Shown here: positions 23,735 through 35,085 of the stretch, one piece after another
How the letters are laid out: the number at the start of each line of letters is the position of its first letter
How positions within the stretch are numbered: the first letter of the stretch is position 1
Source of the DNA: Albula goreensis
Lineage: Eukaryota; Chordata; Actinopteri; Albuliformes; Albulidae
Reading direction: 5' to 3'
NCBI GenBank assembly: GCA_022829145.1
Contig: CM040763.1
Span: 5,080,641-5,144,640, forward strand
Length of the DNA: 64,000 nucleotides
Program-made: the position numbers and the translations under genes
The notes under the pieces: model-generated
Database searches by the model: none
What the model was told of the DNA's origin: nothing
Seen by the model: the letters and a program-made list of their open reading frames with translations, nothing else

Positions 23735-24140
23735 TTTGGAAAGTTGCATTTTTTATTTTTCCCCCACACCATATTTCGTGGCAGTTTTAGTTTATTGGGT
23801 GCTGTAATTGCCTCACATTAACCCCTCAGATGATGTTTTTGTGTCTGGTTATGTGGCAGTTTTATTTCATCAATAGTGCTGTTTTTAATGTTCAATTGAT
23901 TTTGCTATATTTGGGTCCATTAGGTCTGCTCTGTTGGTTTTGCAAGCATCCAGTAAAAAAATTCCCATTAACCATCATTTTATCATCTGCTTTGTCGATC
24001 TGTTATACGGTTTCCCATAAAACAGGTGACATGGACCAGAATGCAAGGTATTTATTTGTTTATTTATTTAACCAATTGCACTCTCTGTTAAGAATGGAAT
24101 TCAGATTTTATTCAGTTTTCTGTGTTAAATAAATCACAGA
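23735..24140. promoter_or_regulatory. Candidate conserved noncoding element
   Basis: T/A-rich but repeat-poor, with TGTAATTGCC, CATTAACC (twice) and CAATTGATTTTGC. A 100-codon plus frame at 23,830-24,132 is hydrophobic because the block is T-rich; no family match. Confidence 0.45.
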
Positions 24141-24224
24141 TAAGTTAAGATCTATACATTTAACATTTAGAGTTGCCCGCATAAATATTGATATGGGAGC
24201 AAGGCGTTGTTTTCTTTGGTCAAA

Positions 24225-24800
24225 GGTTATCACCTCGAAAAGTTTTCAGATTACTTAAATAACTATCAAGCTGACACGAGCGCCATTTTGACAATGACCT
24301 AAAGCATTCCCAATATGTGTGGAAATGGCACATTTGTACATGAAATGGCTCTTGTTTCCTAATTTGGCATGGCGTTAAGCATATAAGAAGGCAAAAAAAC
24401 CCAGCTGTAATGCTTCTGACATCCCACCCCCCCCCCCCCACCCCCATCTCCTGTCATCCTCCAGGGGTCTCAAACAGAAGCCAAAATCGCTACATCCAAA
24501 TCAACCTCGAAGACATATCTGCAGCGAGAACAGAACAAAAACACCATATGGGTATAATTTCTGTTTAGAGGTAATCATCTTCCAACGTGGTGAGCTGTTT
24601 CGGAGGCGGCAGCACCTCTTCTGTCTGGCAACGCCATTCGATTTTGTTTTTTCTTTTCCCTTCATCGCTCTGCTTAAGGGTATGTAATGACATGACCGCT
24701 GAGGGGAATTACACCGCATATAATTAGCCGGCAGTACGCTGTGAAGTTATAAAAGGGCTGAACGAGAGAATTTCACACTTGTGAAATGAGATAGCGCAAG
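24225..24800. promoter_or_regulatory. Candidate conserved noncoding element(s), split by a C-run
   Basis: Two repeat-free parts, 24,225-24,420 and 24,450-24,800, separated by a C-run at 24,426-24,439. The second has CpG-containing words, ATAATTAGCCGG at 24,719-24,730 and a TTATAAAAGG sequence at 24,747-24,756 resembling a TATA box. No transcript evidence. Confidence 0.45.
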
Positions 24801-27419
24801 GTTAGCATGGAGTTAGCGCCCTTGAATGAGACAGCTTTTCTGTTATATTTTAACTGGTAGAATGAAGGACAGTTACGTGTCAGGCTGAGAACTCGTTCAG
24901 GTAAAGTTTTTTTTTTTTTTTTTTAAAGCTGCCAGCAAAATTTCAAATTGTCTTCAAATATAAATCCATTTAATGACCAGAGAACGATCTCTGCAGAACT
25001 GTCTGGACTGTTCTGGCTTGCAGGTGTCACAGAAAGGTGTGTAACGTGTATGCACCAGTTGGTCATCATGCTATTTTCCATTAAAACTGACTTGCACACG
25101 AAGCCATGATGAGAAGGAGGAGGAATGGTCTTTACTCTCATACATTTCACCTCACAGTGCCACTTTCAGAGGATAATACCTTGCTGGTTATGGAATGTGT
25201 TCTGTCAAGGATAAAGCAAATGAGATTTTTGGGCTACATCTGTAAAGAAAAATAATCTGACTCGCTCCTTCAGTAAAACAGAGGTTAGAACATATTGACC
25301 CCCAAATAAATCATTCCCAATTAAATCTAATTTAACACTGCCAATACAGCACTAATCTCCTGACACCGAAACTGTCTTTTATAACCCCAGTACAGAACAT
25401 CGATCTTGAAGATCGTAATTGCTAGCTAAAGGTGTATGCACTGTCTATTGCTTCCGTCAATGAGACAGTGTCAATGTTAGTGCATTTCTGTGCTGTGTTT
25501 TGTGTAACTTAGAATGAAACATATGCATGGACATGCAAACGGTCTCATTATGGTCTGCACTAGTAAATGAAGGGATCCTCTTCTAAATGAGATGAAGCGT
25601 TTCAGTGGACTGGGCTGTAAAGAAGGAGACTGGGTCAGGCTCTTCATTCCATTCCACTTTTTAGACCCCAGAGAAATTTCTGCAAATTTCATATCATTTT
25701 AAAAGAAACATCAAATACACTTTGGTTAGGAACATGTTTAATTGAAAAATATGATCAAATATGTATTTTGAAGAGTTGAACTCTTGTTAAGTTTGTTAGG
25801 CCAGGAGTTTCTCACCGTTCATATCAAAGAAGAACTTTTGTTCTGAATATTGGAGAAAATAGATCCTTGTAAGCAATTTGCTGGAACTTTACTGGGTTGA
25901 AAAGAGTTAAAGTATCTCCAATAAAATGTCAGACCCAGGTCTGTAAACCAGTGCATCGAGAGGGAGCTGAGTCGGGTATGCGTTTTACACAATCTCTCTT
26001 ATCTTGCAGGGGAAGTTGGGATATTTGCTGAGGTCCCAGTGGAAGTTATTAGGCACTTTATTTATTTATTAATTTATTTTTTGGTCTGAGGTTTAGGGGA
26101 ATGATACAGTTTACTCTGCACAGGTGTGTCCATAAGGGCTTTGGTATGTGACTCACATACAGCGATGGGGGCGGATTGTGTGTGTGTGGGGGGGGTTTGC
26201 TGACACTAACAGTCGGTTGGAGACCACATCCCCCCCCCCAACCCCCTGAATTCTTTCAGGGCAGCTCCGGGGGAGGGACAAACACAGAGAACACGCTAAC
26301 AGTGGTACAGAGATTTAAACACAATATGCCCATGGCAAACAAGACTGAGGAAGAGACAGGATTCACAAAAATGAAAGAACAGCTTTTTCTATAAAGAGAA
26401 AATCAGTGTTCCATTAATTCATTCATCTGGTGGCTGTTTAACTGTTTAAATCCCATGAGAGAAAATAAGATAAATAAAACATACAGTCATCCAATGGCAT
26501 ATGTTTTCATTTATATTTACAACATGTTGGTGTAAAGAAATGTCATAATTAGAAGAGCAGAAGCATATAATTGATAACATTTTCCAGCTTTTTATTCTCT
26601 TACCCATGCAAGTTATCATTACACCTTGGCATTGAAACTGCCATTGGTTTTGATGATGAATTTTCATAAAATGTTGGCAAAGCTTTCTTGAAGCTTTTGC
26701 ATGAGAGGCCTGGTTCTCAACTTCTCTGTACCCACTTTATTTACTTTTTTAATATGTATTTATTTCTTTCCTCCACATAAATTAATTGAGTTTCACTGCC
26801 TTATCCTTTATTTTTTTCCCAAGGCAGGATCAGTTATCCCTTTCCAGCCATAGCCAGCAATAGTGCAGCAGGGGCATGTGGCTACAGAACTCACTGCTGC
26901 ATTCCAAGATGTGACTTTATTTAATGCACCACTTCAAAACTCCACCTGAAAGCCTGCCTACTGCACAGTTCTTCATTAAAAACTAAAGATTCTTTCATTT
27001 CCACCAGCCTCCCTATGGCATGTGGAGACATGTTTTATATTTTGTAATATTTTTCACTATTGCTTACCATGTTCAACCATGATGTCAATTTCTATGTTGA
27101 CATATGACTAAAACCCAGATCACTATACCGCTAGTTATACCACTAGTTTTGAAAGTTTCTCCTCTCTGACATCGTCTTTGTGATGAGACTCACTTAAATT
27201 TCAGAACATTCTGAGACTCTCCAAGAGCAGTAGGTATGAAAATGATTACAGCTGAAGTCTGTGGGATACTTCTTGTTCTGAAAGAAGACGCATTACTGTA
27301 CATCCTTTCTTGCTTGCATTTAGGAGGACTGTTGTCATGGTGACACTAATGTCACCTCATCAGTAATGATGTTGAAATGGCAGGTGAGAGACTTTTCATG
27401 TGCAGGTGCCCGGCAGTGA
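24801..27419. other. Unique noncoding stretch
   Basis: T-run 24,907-24,924, G-run near 26,187-26,197 and C-run near 26,231-26,239. Short open frames are scattered on both strands without family features. No repeats of known class; 25,480-25,700 is repeat-free and could hide a weak element. Confidence 0.45.
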
Positions 27420-27785
27420 AAGCAGAGTTCAGATAATGGAGTCAATTTCCTTTGAATTCTAAAGCAGGAGAGAGCCAAACACACACAAAAAAAAAAGGCA
27501 AGGAACACTAAATGACGGATCCGTTCTGAAGCGTTTTCTCATCCTCCACAGCTGGCTGTTTAACCGCTAAAATGAGGGCTGACAGGTGGAATTCTTCCGC
27601 TGAAAAAACACATCACAGGCTTTTTAATGCGACGAGCCTCTTTTGTTCCTCCACCACCCATAATCCAATCAATACACGGTATGACATCATTAAGTATCTC
27701 CATCTTTGGCTCCTTTTGTTCGGCAGCCGTTTGGTTGCTACACGCTGAGAGATCACTGTCGAAATTTCTTTGGGAATACTTGAGC
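27420..27785. promoter_or_regulatory. Candidate conserved noncoding element
   Basis: Repeat-free except one A-run near 27,487. It includes CCATAATCCAATCAATAC at 27,658-27,675 (adjacent TAATCC and CCAATCA), TGACATCATTAAG near 27,683 and TTTGGTTGCTAC. It ends at an 18-bp T-run (27,786-27,803). Overlapping frames on both strands are shadows. Confidence 0.5.
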
Positions 27786-27889
27786 TTTTTTTTTTTTTTT
27801 TTTGATCCTCAGGGAAAGGATAATGAGGCCTATAGCCAGACATAATCTAAAAAACAACAGCCCTGAGACAGCCTTCATGAGACAGTCTC

Positions 27890-28095
27890 CATTCATTTTA
27901 TTTATTTACACTGAGAGGGCATTACAGGAGACATGGGGGGGGAGTGGTGGACTGAGGAGACCTCACAGGGATTGGATAGGGGTTGGGATGGGCAGAGGGG
28001 TTTGGCCAATCAGAAGCAGACTTCAGCTCTGGGATGATGCCATGATGTCATCTGCTCCGATTTACACCCATACAGACCCCTGAGGTACGCTGGAG
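27890..28095. promoter_or_regulatory. CCAAT plus ATF-like sites
   Basis: GGCCAATCAG (NF-Y type) at 28004-28013 and TGATGTCA (CREB/ATF-like variant) at 28043-28050 lie 30 bp apart in a G-rich stretch. This could be a small promoter or enhancer; no TATA box or exon recognised. Confidence 0.35.
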
Positions 28096-28683
28096 GCAAA
28101 CGATGTAAATTTAATCAGACGCAAACCAAAATGGTCCCCTGAGTGCATGGCATGTCTGCAACACAATTGGCTGAGTGTGGCTGGCTCTCCACCAATGACA
28201 AAGCATTTTCTATCCCAAAGTAGCCTTCCTTGCTGGCTTGGTCTTTCTGATGGATTGCACTGGTGGCCAGTGAGGTACAAATTAAAAAACATGATTTTAA
28301 TATTACATTAACAAAACCATATTATGTGAAGTTTTAGTTCTGCCGGCACACATGATAATTTTACTTGTCTAAGGAGATTTTATGTAAAATTGTATTGTTT
28401 GCTGTGGCTAATTGTAAATATGTTTTAAATATGTTTCTAAAGCCTACCCAAATGTTTTGTTTAATTTCTTCCTACTACATATGGGTTGCTCACGACTGAA
28501 ATAAAGTACATGATGCAACTTTTGGTGGTTATTTCAATTCATTTCCCAGCCCTGCAGAGTGCTAAATACACCACCCTACTGACCCATCACTGGAGGACAA
28601 AGCCACTCAGCGCACTGTCTCCATGCTTGGATGAGCAGCAGCGCTACTGCAGTTACCTGCTGTCTGCGCCTGTCAGGTCAAAC
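28096..28683. other. Unique noncoding stretch
   Basis: No gene recognised. The 131-codon plus frame 28,486-28,881 starts here, but its middle is a translated simple repeat. Confidence 0.45.
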
Positions 28684-28737
28684 CGCCCCCAGCCCCGAGC
28701 CCTCAGCCCCGAGCCCCCAGCCCCCAGCCCCCAGCCT
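28684..28737. repeat. AGCCCCG/AGCCCCC heptamer tandem repeat
   Basis: About seven imperfect copies of a C-rich heptamer, which create the proline-rich portion of the open frame there. Confidence 0.85.
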
Positions 28738-28994
28738 CCTGTACCCTGCTCCCTGCTCCCCTCCCTCAAAAACAGTTCAGGAGGCTTCAGTCAGATGGTA
28801 GAATCACCATCTGCAATCGCTAACTTCAAAGAGGGGTTGTGCTCAGCTAGAAACAGGTCAGTATATGCAAAACATTTCTAGGTCAATATTTCTGATTTCT
28901 GATTTCTTTGAAAGATTTCAAAGATGTCATTTAGTGTTGCATGTATATGTTTGGCAATTAGCAATTGGTCTTATTTAAAGTGATATTCTCATCT

Positions 28995-29065
28995 TGCAAA
29001 CCACCTGGGAATCGAACCTGTAACCCCAAGGCCCATTGCACTACAGTGCTGCCCTATATCCTATA
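28995..29065 (-). mobile_element. tRNA-derived SINE head, fragment
   Basis: On the minus strand a Pol III B-box-like GGTTCGATTCC sits within 29,007-29,022, preceded by GTAGTGCAATGGG (A-box-like region). This is the layout of a tRNA-related SINE 5' part. The body and tail are not recognisable, so this is an old fragment; a tRNA pseudogene is the alternative. Confidence 0.5.
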
Positions 29066-30924
29066 CATAATATAATTTCATGTAAGAGGGTTCTTGTCCA
29101 GTCTGTCCATTCTGACCACAAAAAATCACAGGGGAGCAATTTATGTGAAAAACTGGCATTGGAATGAAACCTTGGTGTTTGAATGAATCTCATATTTGTC
29201 AGGTGATGATGCATTGACAAACCACAACTATGTTTCAAAAATTGTCTATATTCTGAAAAATATAAAGCCTCAAAAATTATTTAAATGTGTTACTCCTAAT
29301 TTGTTGCTCTAAGATGAGAGATATTTTTCCTTTTAACAAAGTCAATATTTTTCCAGTGAAGAGAAACTGATAAAATGAGCTGTGAATATTATCCAGAAAC
29401 TGCCGGATATTGACGATGTCCAGTGCTATGATGGTCGGCCCCTAACTGCAACCAAGGCCGATAAAGGAGGGAGAGAGAGTCAGAGCTATTTCATGGCAGT
29501 GATAATGTTATTTAACAGAACATAAATCAACAAATTTGAACATGTGGTGCTCCGTTTATTTTTTTTTCCACATGCAACGTTGTAATGTGGAATGGTGTAT
29601 TCTGTTGCTTGATGATGAAGTTTTTTTTTTCCCATCTTCCAGTTCAATACTAACTCGCTTTGCATGCTCTTAGGGGTGAGTATCATTGCAATTCATCTCA
29701 GATCAGTAAGGAACTGGAACAGAACAGCTACCACTGTGTCAACCAAAGAGGCCTGGAGGAAGAGAATGCATCTTCTTATTAAACTAGAAAACATCTCCAA
29801 CAAAAGAAAGCACATCACGCAGGAGGCAAGAAGTATGCATCTTCTGATAAAACCAGAAAACTTCTTGAACTAAAGAAAAGCATGTTAGATTGTGGCTGAG
29901 GATTGTCCAATACTGAAAGGCCTTAACAACTAACCCGATTTGAAACAGTCCAGTCAAAACTAGAAGAAAGGTATAGCAACTGTAATAAATATTGCAGAGG
30001 ACTTACATGCAATGGTCAATGGGTGTGATACATAGAATATGTTAAACAAGCAGCTAAGTCCTTTCACATTGCACTTTTTGTGCCTTGCATACTGATACAA
30101 TTAGTTTGCTGCACTAACAGAACACCGTTGGACATTTCATCATCTCCCAGTTTTGAATTTTGGAATTCCTGATCGGAATTATGGTCCATTCCTTCATGGC
30201 AACTTTGTGTTCTCTATCGGTCTAAAGAGTTTTGACATGGACTTTTCCTCTCAGAAGTGTGTGCTACCAGCCACTGCTTCATTTCACGCTGTAGTCCAAA
30301 ACCTCTGCAAGTCATTCATTACATTGGAGGCACACTGTTCTTGAAGAGCTGGTATAGGTAGACAACACAGCTGGTTAATTTTAGTGATTGTCTAACCTTA
30401 GCCTAATTCCTTTTTTGGCTAAAAGAAAGTGACTCTTGCATTGATTTCTAAACCAAACTGAAAGGCATAGTCCAGAATTTTGGCAATGAAACCCATTTGT
30501 TTACTTGGCAAGAGCAGAGGTGGTTGGTGCTGGGTTGAGTTCCCAGAAGACTTCATTGACTTTCATTCAATTTATAATGGCTAAATGTTACCAATTAAAT
30601 TTAAAAAAGAGATTTTTTTGGAATGAACAAATATAAAGTAATACAATGATGCTGGCCAACGATTGGCTCAGCCCTTGCTGTAGAAGAATAGGTGCCCTCT
30701 TCTGGACAGTTGGGTACCTGCAAGCTTTGTAAAATGATCATATTTTGACTTCATGTTCCTCCAACATCATAAATGGCTGTTGAAGGAACATTTATTGGGA
30801 AAAGGTGGACTGTGTCTCATCTGTCAGAAGAACCATGGCCTAGTCATCATGTGAATTGAAGGAGTCTCTTATGTATGATTTCGTCCTCCCAAGTCAGTTG
30901 GAAACAGTCGCTCTGTGAGACTGA
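29066..30924. other. Unique stretch with a CTCF-like site
   Basis: Mostly AT-rich. It carries a 69-bp tandem duplication (separate entry) and, on the minus strand at 30692-30705, CCAGAAGAGGGCAC, which fits the CTCF consensus at all but one position. The 63-codon plus frame at 30,153-30,344 follows a plausible acceptor (CATCTCCCAG, ending 30,151) but shows no family. Confidence 0.45.
29766..29880 (+). repeat. 69-bp tandem duplication
   Basis: ATGCATCTTCTTATTAAACT at 29,766 recurs as ATGCATCTTCTGATAAAACC at 29,835. Both copies continue in parallel through AGAAAAC and AAAGAAA. The 69-bp period is a multiple of three, so the 69-codon plus frame 29,664-29,873 carries two MHLLIK..EN copies. Coding status unproven. 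Confidence 0.7.
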
Positions 30925-31383
30925 AAGTACTGTTTTTCAGTTGGAGTGGGGAAAAGGGAGAAAAGTGCTCCAAAGTGTGGAAATGACATCCTGAGAAACG
31001 TATCCAGTGATGCTGGTGCCCTCCTTTCAGCAGCCCGGTCCTTGGCAGATATTGCTCGGGAATCATCTCCAAATGAAAAGCGGCTTCTGGTAGGTCTGTC
31101 TGCACTGTAGTCAAAGACTGGGATAACACAGAGGGGCCTGAAAACCACAGCACATACAGCAGAGAACTCTCTAGAAGGTACTGGAAGATGCCAATCACAG
31201 GCAGGTAGCACTGCCCCCATTCAGGTATCACCTGGGCTGCCACCTACTCATCCACCAAAAACGATTATATCCTATACCTCTTTTACCTGCCAAAGAGGAA
31301 TCACTACGAAACACACTGAAACGCAAAGAAACTGGCTGAAAAACCAAACCCTCAAAATTGTAATAAAACTACTGAATCTGTGA
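30925..31383 (+). pseudogene. Possible isolated exon or broken gene fragment
   Basis: One frame is open from 30,925 to 31,383 except for a TAG at 31,108. Its first half reads like real protein (SDAGALLSAARSLADIA, then SSPNEKRLL) and is bracketed by a good acceptor (TGTTTTTCAG ending 30,940) and a good donor (CTG|GTAGGT, GT at 31,090). That gives a 149-bp exon starting with two carried bases and ending in phase 0. The rest past the TAG may be intron, or decayed coding sequence ending at TGA 31,381-31,383. AATAAA occurs near 31,362. I do not recognise the protein family. Against it, the minus strand is also open here (124 and 108 codons), so the region is simply stop-poor. Confidence 0.35.
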
Positions 31384-31407
31384 AGCTGTATCGTTACTGT
31401 GCACTGA

Positions 31408-31471
31408 AAATATATGTATATATGTATATATAAATATATGTATATATGTATATATAAATATATGTATATTT
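31408..31471. repeat. 24-bp AT-rich tandem repeat
   Basis: About 2.6 copies of a TATATGTATATA-type unit. Confidence 0.85.
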
Positions 31472-31534
31472 ACCGTCTCCCCCCCCCCCCAAGAAACCCC
31501 CCGCATTGTCTCAATCAACAGGGGTCAGAAACCC

Positions 31535-31870
31535 CAGGGCTCTTTTAAGTGAGGACGGTGAATAGGGGTCTTCTCAACAGGCAGCCGGCTGGATTGCCTC
31601 TAACAGGTTGAAGGCATGGTCTTCACTCCAATCCCCACTACAATCTCTTATTGATTGCAGTTCATTGTCGTGCAAGAATTCGAGAGAGCTGGAAACAGCT
31701 GTTTAATGGATGCCGCCTATATTTCTGGAGACTTGGCAACTTCGCTGGTTGCATAAAAATTCCTCTCTGGCTGTATCTAAGGCAGATGTCATATGCCTTA
31801 GCATATGTTGTCTGAGCAGATGTGAATGAGAGAGCGTCACATACCGAACGTCTACCATATGCAGATTTAT
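31535..31870. promoter_or_regulatory. Candidate conserved noncoding element
   Basis: Repeat-free after a C-run at about 31,480. A CAGCTG E-box at 31696-31701 is followed by TTTAATGG, with TTATTGATTGCAG near 31,648 and CAATAAAAC near 31,876. No coding evidence. Confidence 0.45.
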
Positions 31871-31959
31871 ACTTGCAATAAAACTATTGAATTCGATGTC
31901 TGAAATATATTCACTTTGTGTATCACTTCTGAAATACCATATGAAACTGCAGATTTAAG

Positions 31960-32160
31960 CTGGGCACATACTGTACCAGAAGCAGAGACAATCAGGAGTA
32001 AGTAATCAAAATGGAGTACAAATGTAACGGCAGATGAGCTGCGCAGTTATGAATTTAAGTGAAGAAATCATGTTGGTAAAGGGAGCACGATGAGGTGTTG
32101 GCTCCACACTCTGGAGGCCTTACACTCCGGCTTTAATGGTGTATAAGGGAGATAAACTGT
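31960..32160. promoter_or_regulatory. Weak candidate noncoding element
   Basis: Repeat-free block with AAGTAATCAAAATGG near 31,999 and GGCTTTAATGG near 32,130. The evidence is composition and motif words only. Confidence 0.3.
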
Positions 32161-32819
32161 GTACCCTCACTGCAAACCACAATCAATTTCACAGTCTTGC
32201 TTGTGTTTTCTTTTTTTTGCACATGAATCGTTCAAAAGACAAGTCATGCCTATAGGTTCTTCCTATGACCACCAAGGTACCAACAAATTATATTTTGAAC
32301 CATATATGTATGAAATAAACCACAACAAGATAGTTTCAATGGGGCCCATTTTCAAGCCACCTGCTTAGCAAGGAGTAATTTGTTTCACTTTTACCATGTC
32401 AACCTAAAAAAGTGATAATTCAACACACAAATATATTTATAAACAGGACAGTTGCAGCACTTTGTTGTTGTTGTTGACCTGCAACTTATTTTCCTCATTT
32501 TCAGTTTCAAACAGTATCGACATTTGAAATAGGATGTTGACACTTTTCTCGACCAATGAGAATTCAGTGGTTAACCAAACCATAATAGTGAATCAAACTA
32601 CACCATTAATTTCACATTGTTTGTAACTATGCAACATGTGTAGACATGTTTTTATATCTTTACTTACACATATATGACATTTTAACTAAACATGTTTATA
32701 TATCTTTACTTACACATATATGACATTATAATCAAACATGTTGTGAAAATACATTGCACCCTTCAAAGGAAATGCCTTTTTTTTTGGTGGAGCGGAGAAT
32801 GACATCCCTGCCAGTGGTG
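32161..32819. other. AT-rich noncoding stretch
   Basis: Holds a short (GTT)n run near 32,463 and the 46-bp duplication listed next. No gene recognised. Confidence 0.5.
32645..32745. repeat. 46-bp tandem duplication
   Basis: CATGTTTTTATATCTTTACT at 32,645 recurs as CATGTTTATATATCTTTACT at 32,691, and a third partial start (CATGTTGTG) follows at 32,738. Confidence 0.8.
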
Positions 32820-33236
32820 CATTACTGAATCCTCTTCTCAGATGTTTGCTTTTTCGCCACAGAGAGAAAGTGCCTCTCGCAGCAGAAGCTGTCTAATCCC
32901 CCGGCCCCCCCTGGAACGGGGGGAGGCGAGGGGGAGCGACTCTGACAGAAAATCCATTCAGACGCTCCGCTCTCTCCTGTGGCAGAGCAAACATGTGCAC
33001 AAAGCAGCAGGGCCTCACCCCCCGCCACAACCCCGCCACCCACCCCGCTGCCCACCCTCCCACACCCAACACCCCGTCACGGCCTGCCCTCCCCAGCCCA
33101 GACCCTAAGCTGTCCATGCTTCCCACCCGCGACATCCATCCCAGGATTCTGATCAGCAGATTACTGCGCCGAAGTGTTAAAAAAAAAAAAGAGAAAAAAA
33201 ACGATGAAGAAGATGAAGAAGAGGAGTCCACAAACT

Positions 33237-33238
<2 letters not shown>
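32820..33238. other. C/G-run-rich stretch with overlapping spurious frames
   Basis: Contains an inverted repeat of seven C (32,905-32,911) and six G (32,918-32,923) around TGGAAC, C-rich DNA to 33,080 and an A-run at 33,180. Three or more frames on both strands are open only because stops are rare in such sequence. Confidence 0.5.

Positions 33239-33274
<36 letters not shown>
33239..33274. repeat. (TC)n microsatellite
   Basis: Eighteen perfect TC units, giving the Arg/Glu repeat in the minus frame. Confidence 0.97.
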
Positions 33275-33277
<3 letters not shown>

Positions 33278-33289
33278 CACAATCTTTTA

Positions 33290-33430
33290 TTGATTCACAG
33301 CCTTGTGGACAGAAGATGAAATGAGTTTAATCCTGCATTATCTCCAGCGAGCGGCTCCAAACATTATTGACTGTTATGTCCACTCCGTGGTGGTGAAACA
33401 ATCTTTTTTAATGTACTTATGGGGGTACAT
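33290..33430. promoter_or_regulatory. Candidate conserved noncoding element
   Basis: Short block directly after the TC repeat, with TTTATTGATTCAC near 33,286, GTTTAATCC near 33,326 and ACATTATTGACTGTTATG at 33,361-33,378. No coding signal. Confidence 0.4.
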
Positions 33431-34079
33431 TGGTTTTTTTGAAGGAGGCACAGGTCCGTCTTCTCAAACAGTCTGAGGTGTCTTTCCTCTGCACATGTGG
33501 AGGTTTTTTTTTTTCTTTTGTTATTTTTAAATGTTTGTTTGGATCAAGGTTCTTTTTTTTTTTAAACATAGCAAACAAAGTCATCTATGTGTGCTCTGTA
33601 TTAGATATTGACAATATGGGATTAAATTCATGGAGACCTCACAATGGAATAAGGTTTACAATTACATTTTTTGATACTTGCTTTTTGTGATGCTTCATTT
33701 TACTTTTTGATAGATGAGGTAGAGGACAGACCATTTCAGATAACCAGAAGCACAGTGATATGAGTCTCTAAGAATACATTCAAAACCCTTCAACTATGAG
33801 TTTTACCATTTCTTATTTCACATATTATGAAGCACATTGCAGGCATGTTTACTCTTCCCTTCTCAAGGAAAAAAATAGTTGCTGGACTTCTTCTTGATAC
33901 CAGCCTATTTAACAACTATGATCCATTTTAACCAATCACGCGGTCTCCCTCCCCTTGAGTAAAAACACCATCTTCCTACACAAAATACTTGACATTTCAC
34001 ATACAAGATGACACAAGGATATGTCTTTATATAGATAAAAGGTAACCATACATACAGTACCCCTCATAAGCCAATATGC
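33431..34079. other. T-rich noncoding stretch
   Basis: T-runs near 33,507 and 33,554. The 86-codon Phe-rich plus frame is a product of these runs. Nothing else recognised. Confidence 0.5.
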
Positions 34080-34500
34080 TGCGGAGAATATTTACGTTAA
34101 CGCAGGCCGTTTTTAATTAAAAACTCATAAAACTCTCATAGTCTACAGTATCAACATGCGTGTGCAAATTCCACATCCATGCTTAACACTCATATCCATG
34201 TGAAGCTGATGTTCTCATTCTGGCGGCCTACTGCCACTCATCTTCAGTGGGGGAGCTTGCATTTCCAAATCCCTTTTAACAATTTAAGTTTTAATTTTTC
34301 ATAACGCGACTTTATTTATTCTCTCAAGCTTTGATACTTTGGCAAAAGAGGGAAAATGGAGGGAAGGGGAAGGATGCGTGCGTGAGACGCCATTAAATTG
34401 TCAGTAATGATGGATGTTTCTTCTCTCTGGCATTAACTGGTACATTAGAAGTCATTAATTCTTCAGGATGTGCTCTTGAGATCAGAGGCTCCCATGGGGG
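34080..34500. promoter_or_regulatory. Candidate conserved noncoding element
   Basis: Contains TTTTTAATTAAAAA at 34,110-34,123 (perfect AT palindrome), CCATTAAATTGTCAGTAATG near 34,391 and GAAGTCATTAATTC near 34,449. Repeat-free until the G-run that follows. Confidence 0.4.
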
Positions 34501-34520
34501 GCCCCTGCCGCCTTGATGAA

Positions 34521-34550
34521 GCAGGAGGGGGGGTTGGGGGGGGGCGGGGG
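34521..34550 (+). repeat. G-run tract with quadruplex potential
   Basis: Three long G-runs with short separators, in one line of sequence between two candidate regulatory blocks. Confidence 0.8.
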
Positions 34551-34559
34551 ACTGCTCCT

Positions 34560-35085
34560 AAAAACCAGAGGAGAGCGCCGTCCTTGCCATTCATTCCTTG
34601 TTAAATCATGGCTTCCACGGTGCCTGGCACACAAACATCCCGCACAAACATGAACGCAGCACAGAAACATTAAAACCCCCATGCATAGCATCGTGCAGCT
34701 TATTAAATTTGTACTCTGGTCAAATCTGGAATATTTTAAATCAAAGCAGCATGAACTTTCGATTCTTAATAGGATTAATTACTCAGACTATGTTTGCATT
34801 AACTATGCTTTGTTGTCCTGCAGGTCACTTATACTACAAAATTCTCAACTGCGCATACATGCTGGTTTACATATATTGACTCATATCCAGCAGCTTAAAT
34901 CATTATTTGCTGTCCCCTTATTAATCATGTGTAAAATATATCCATATTCCCGCCTTTTTTGCAGCAGATGGAAAAGAGACAGGCCAGAGATGATCTGGAA
35001 AAAACATCTATCTATTGAAATTGATTATGTAAATGTTATCATTGTCTGGTGGCAATAACGCTCTGAGGACAATGCCAGGGTGAAT
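34560..35085. promoter_or_regulatory. Strong candidate conserved noncoding element
   Basis: About 525 bp without a single repeat, homopolymer or transposon trace. It carries GGATTAATTA at 34772-34781 (overlapping bicoid and homeodomain cores), CTTATTAATCATG at 34,917-34,929, a CAGATG E-box at 34965-34970, AATTGATTATGTAAATG near 35,018 and GGTGGCAATAACG near 35,048. Two plus frames (93 and 125 codons) overlap in different frames, which is typical of unconstrained reading of an AT-balanced enhancer rather than coding sequence. Regulatory role inferred. Confidence 0.55.

Noticed and set aside
28486-28881. 131-codon ORF with a proline-rich middle
   Set aside because: The proline stretch comes from a C-rich heptamer repeat; no domain or splice evidence.
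32822-33319. Cluster of overlapping Arg/Glu/Pro-rich ORFs
   Set aside because: Explained by C-runs, an A-run and the (TC)n repeat.
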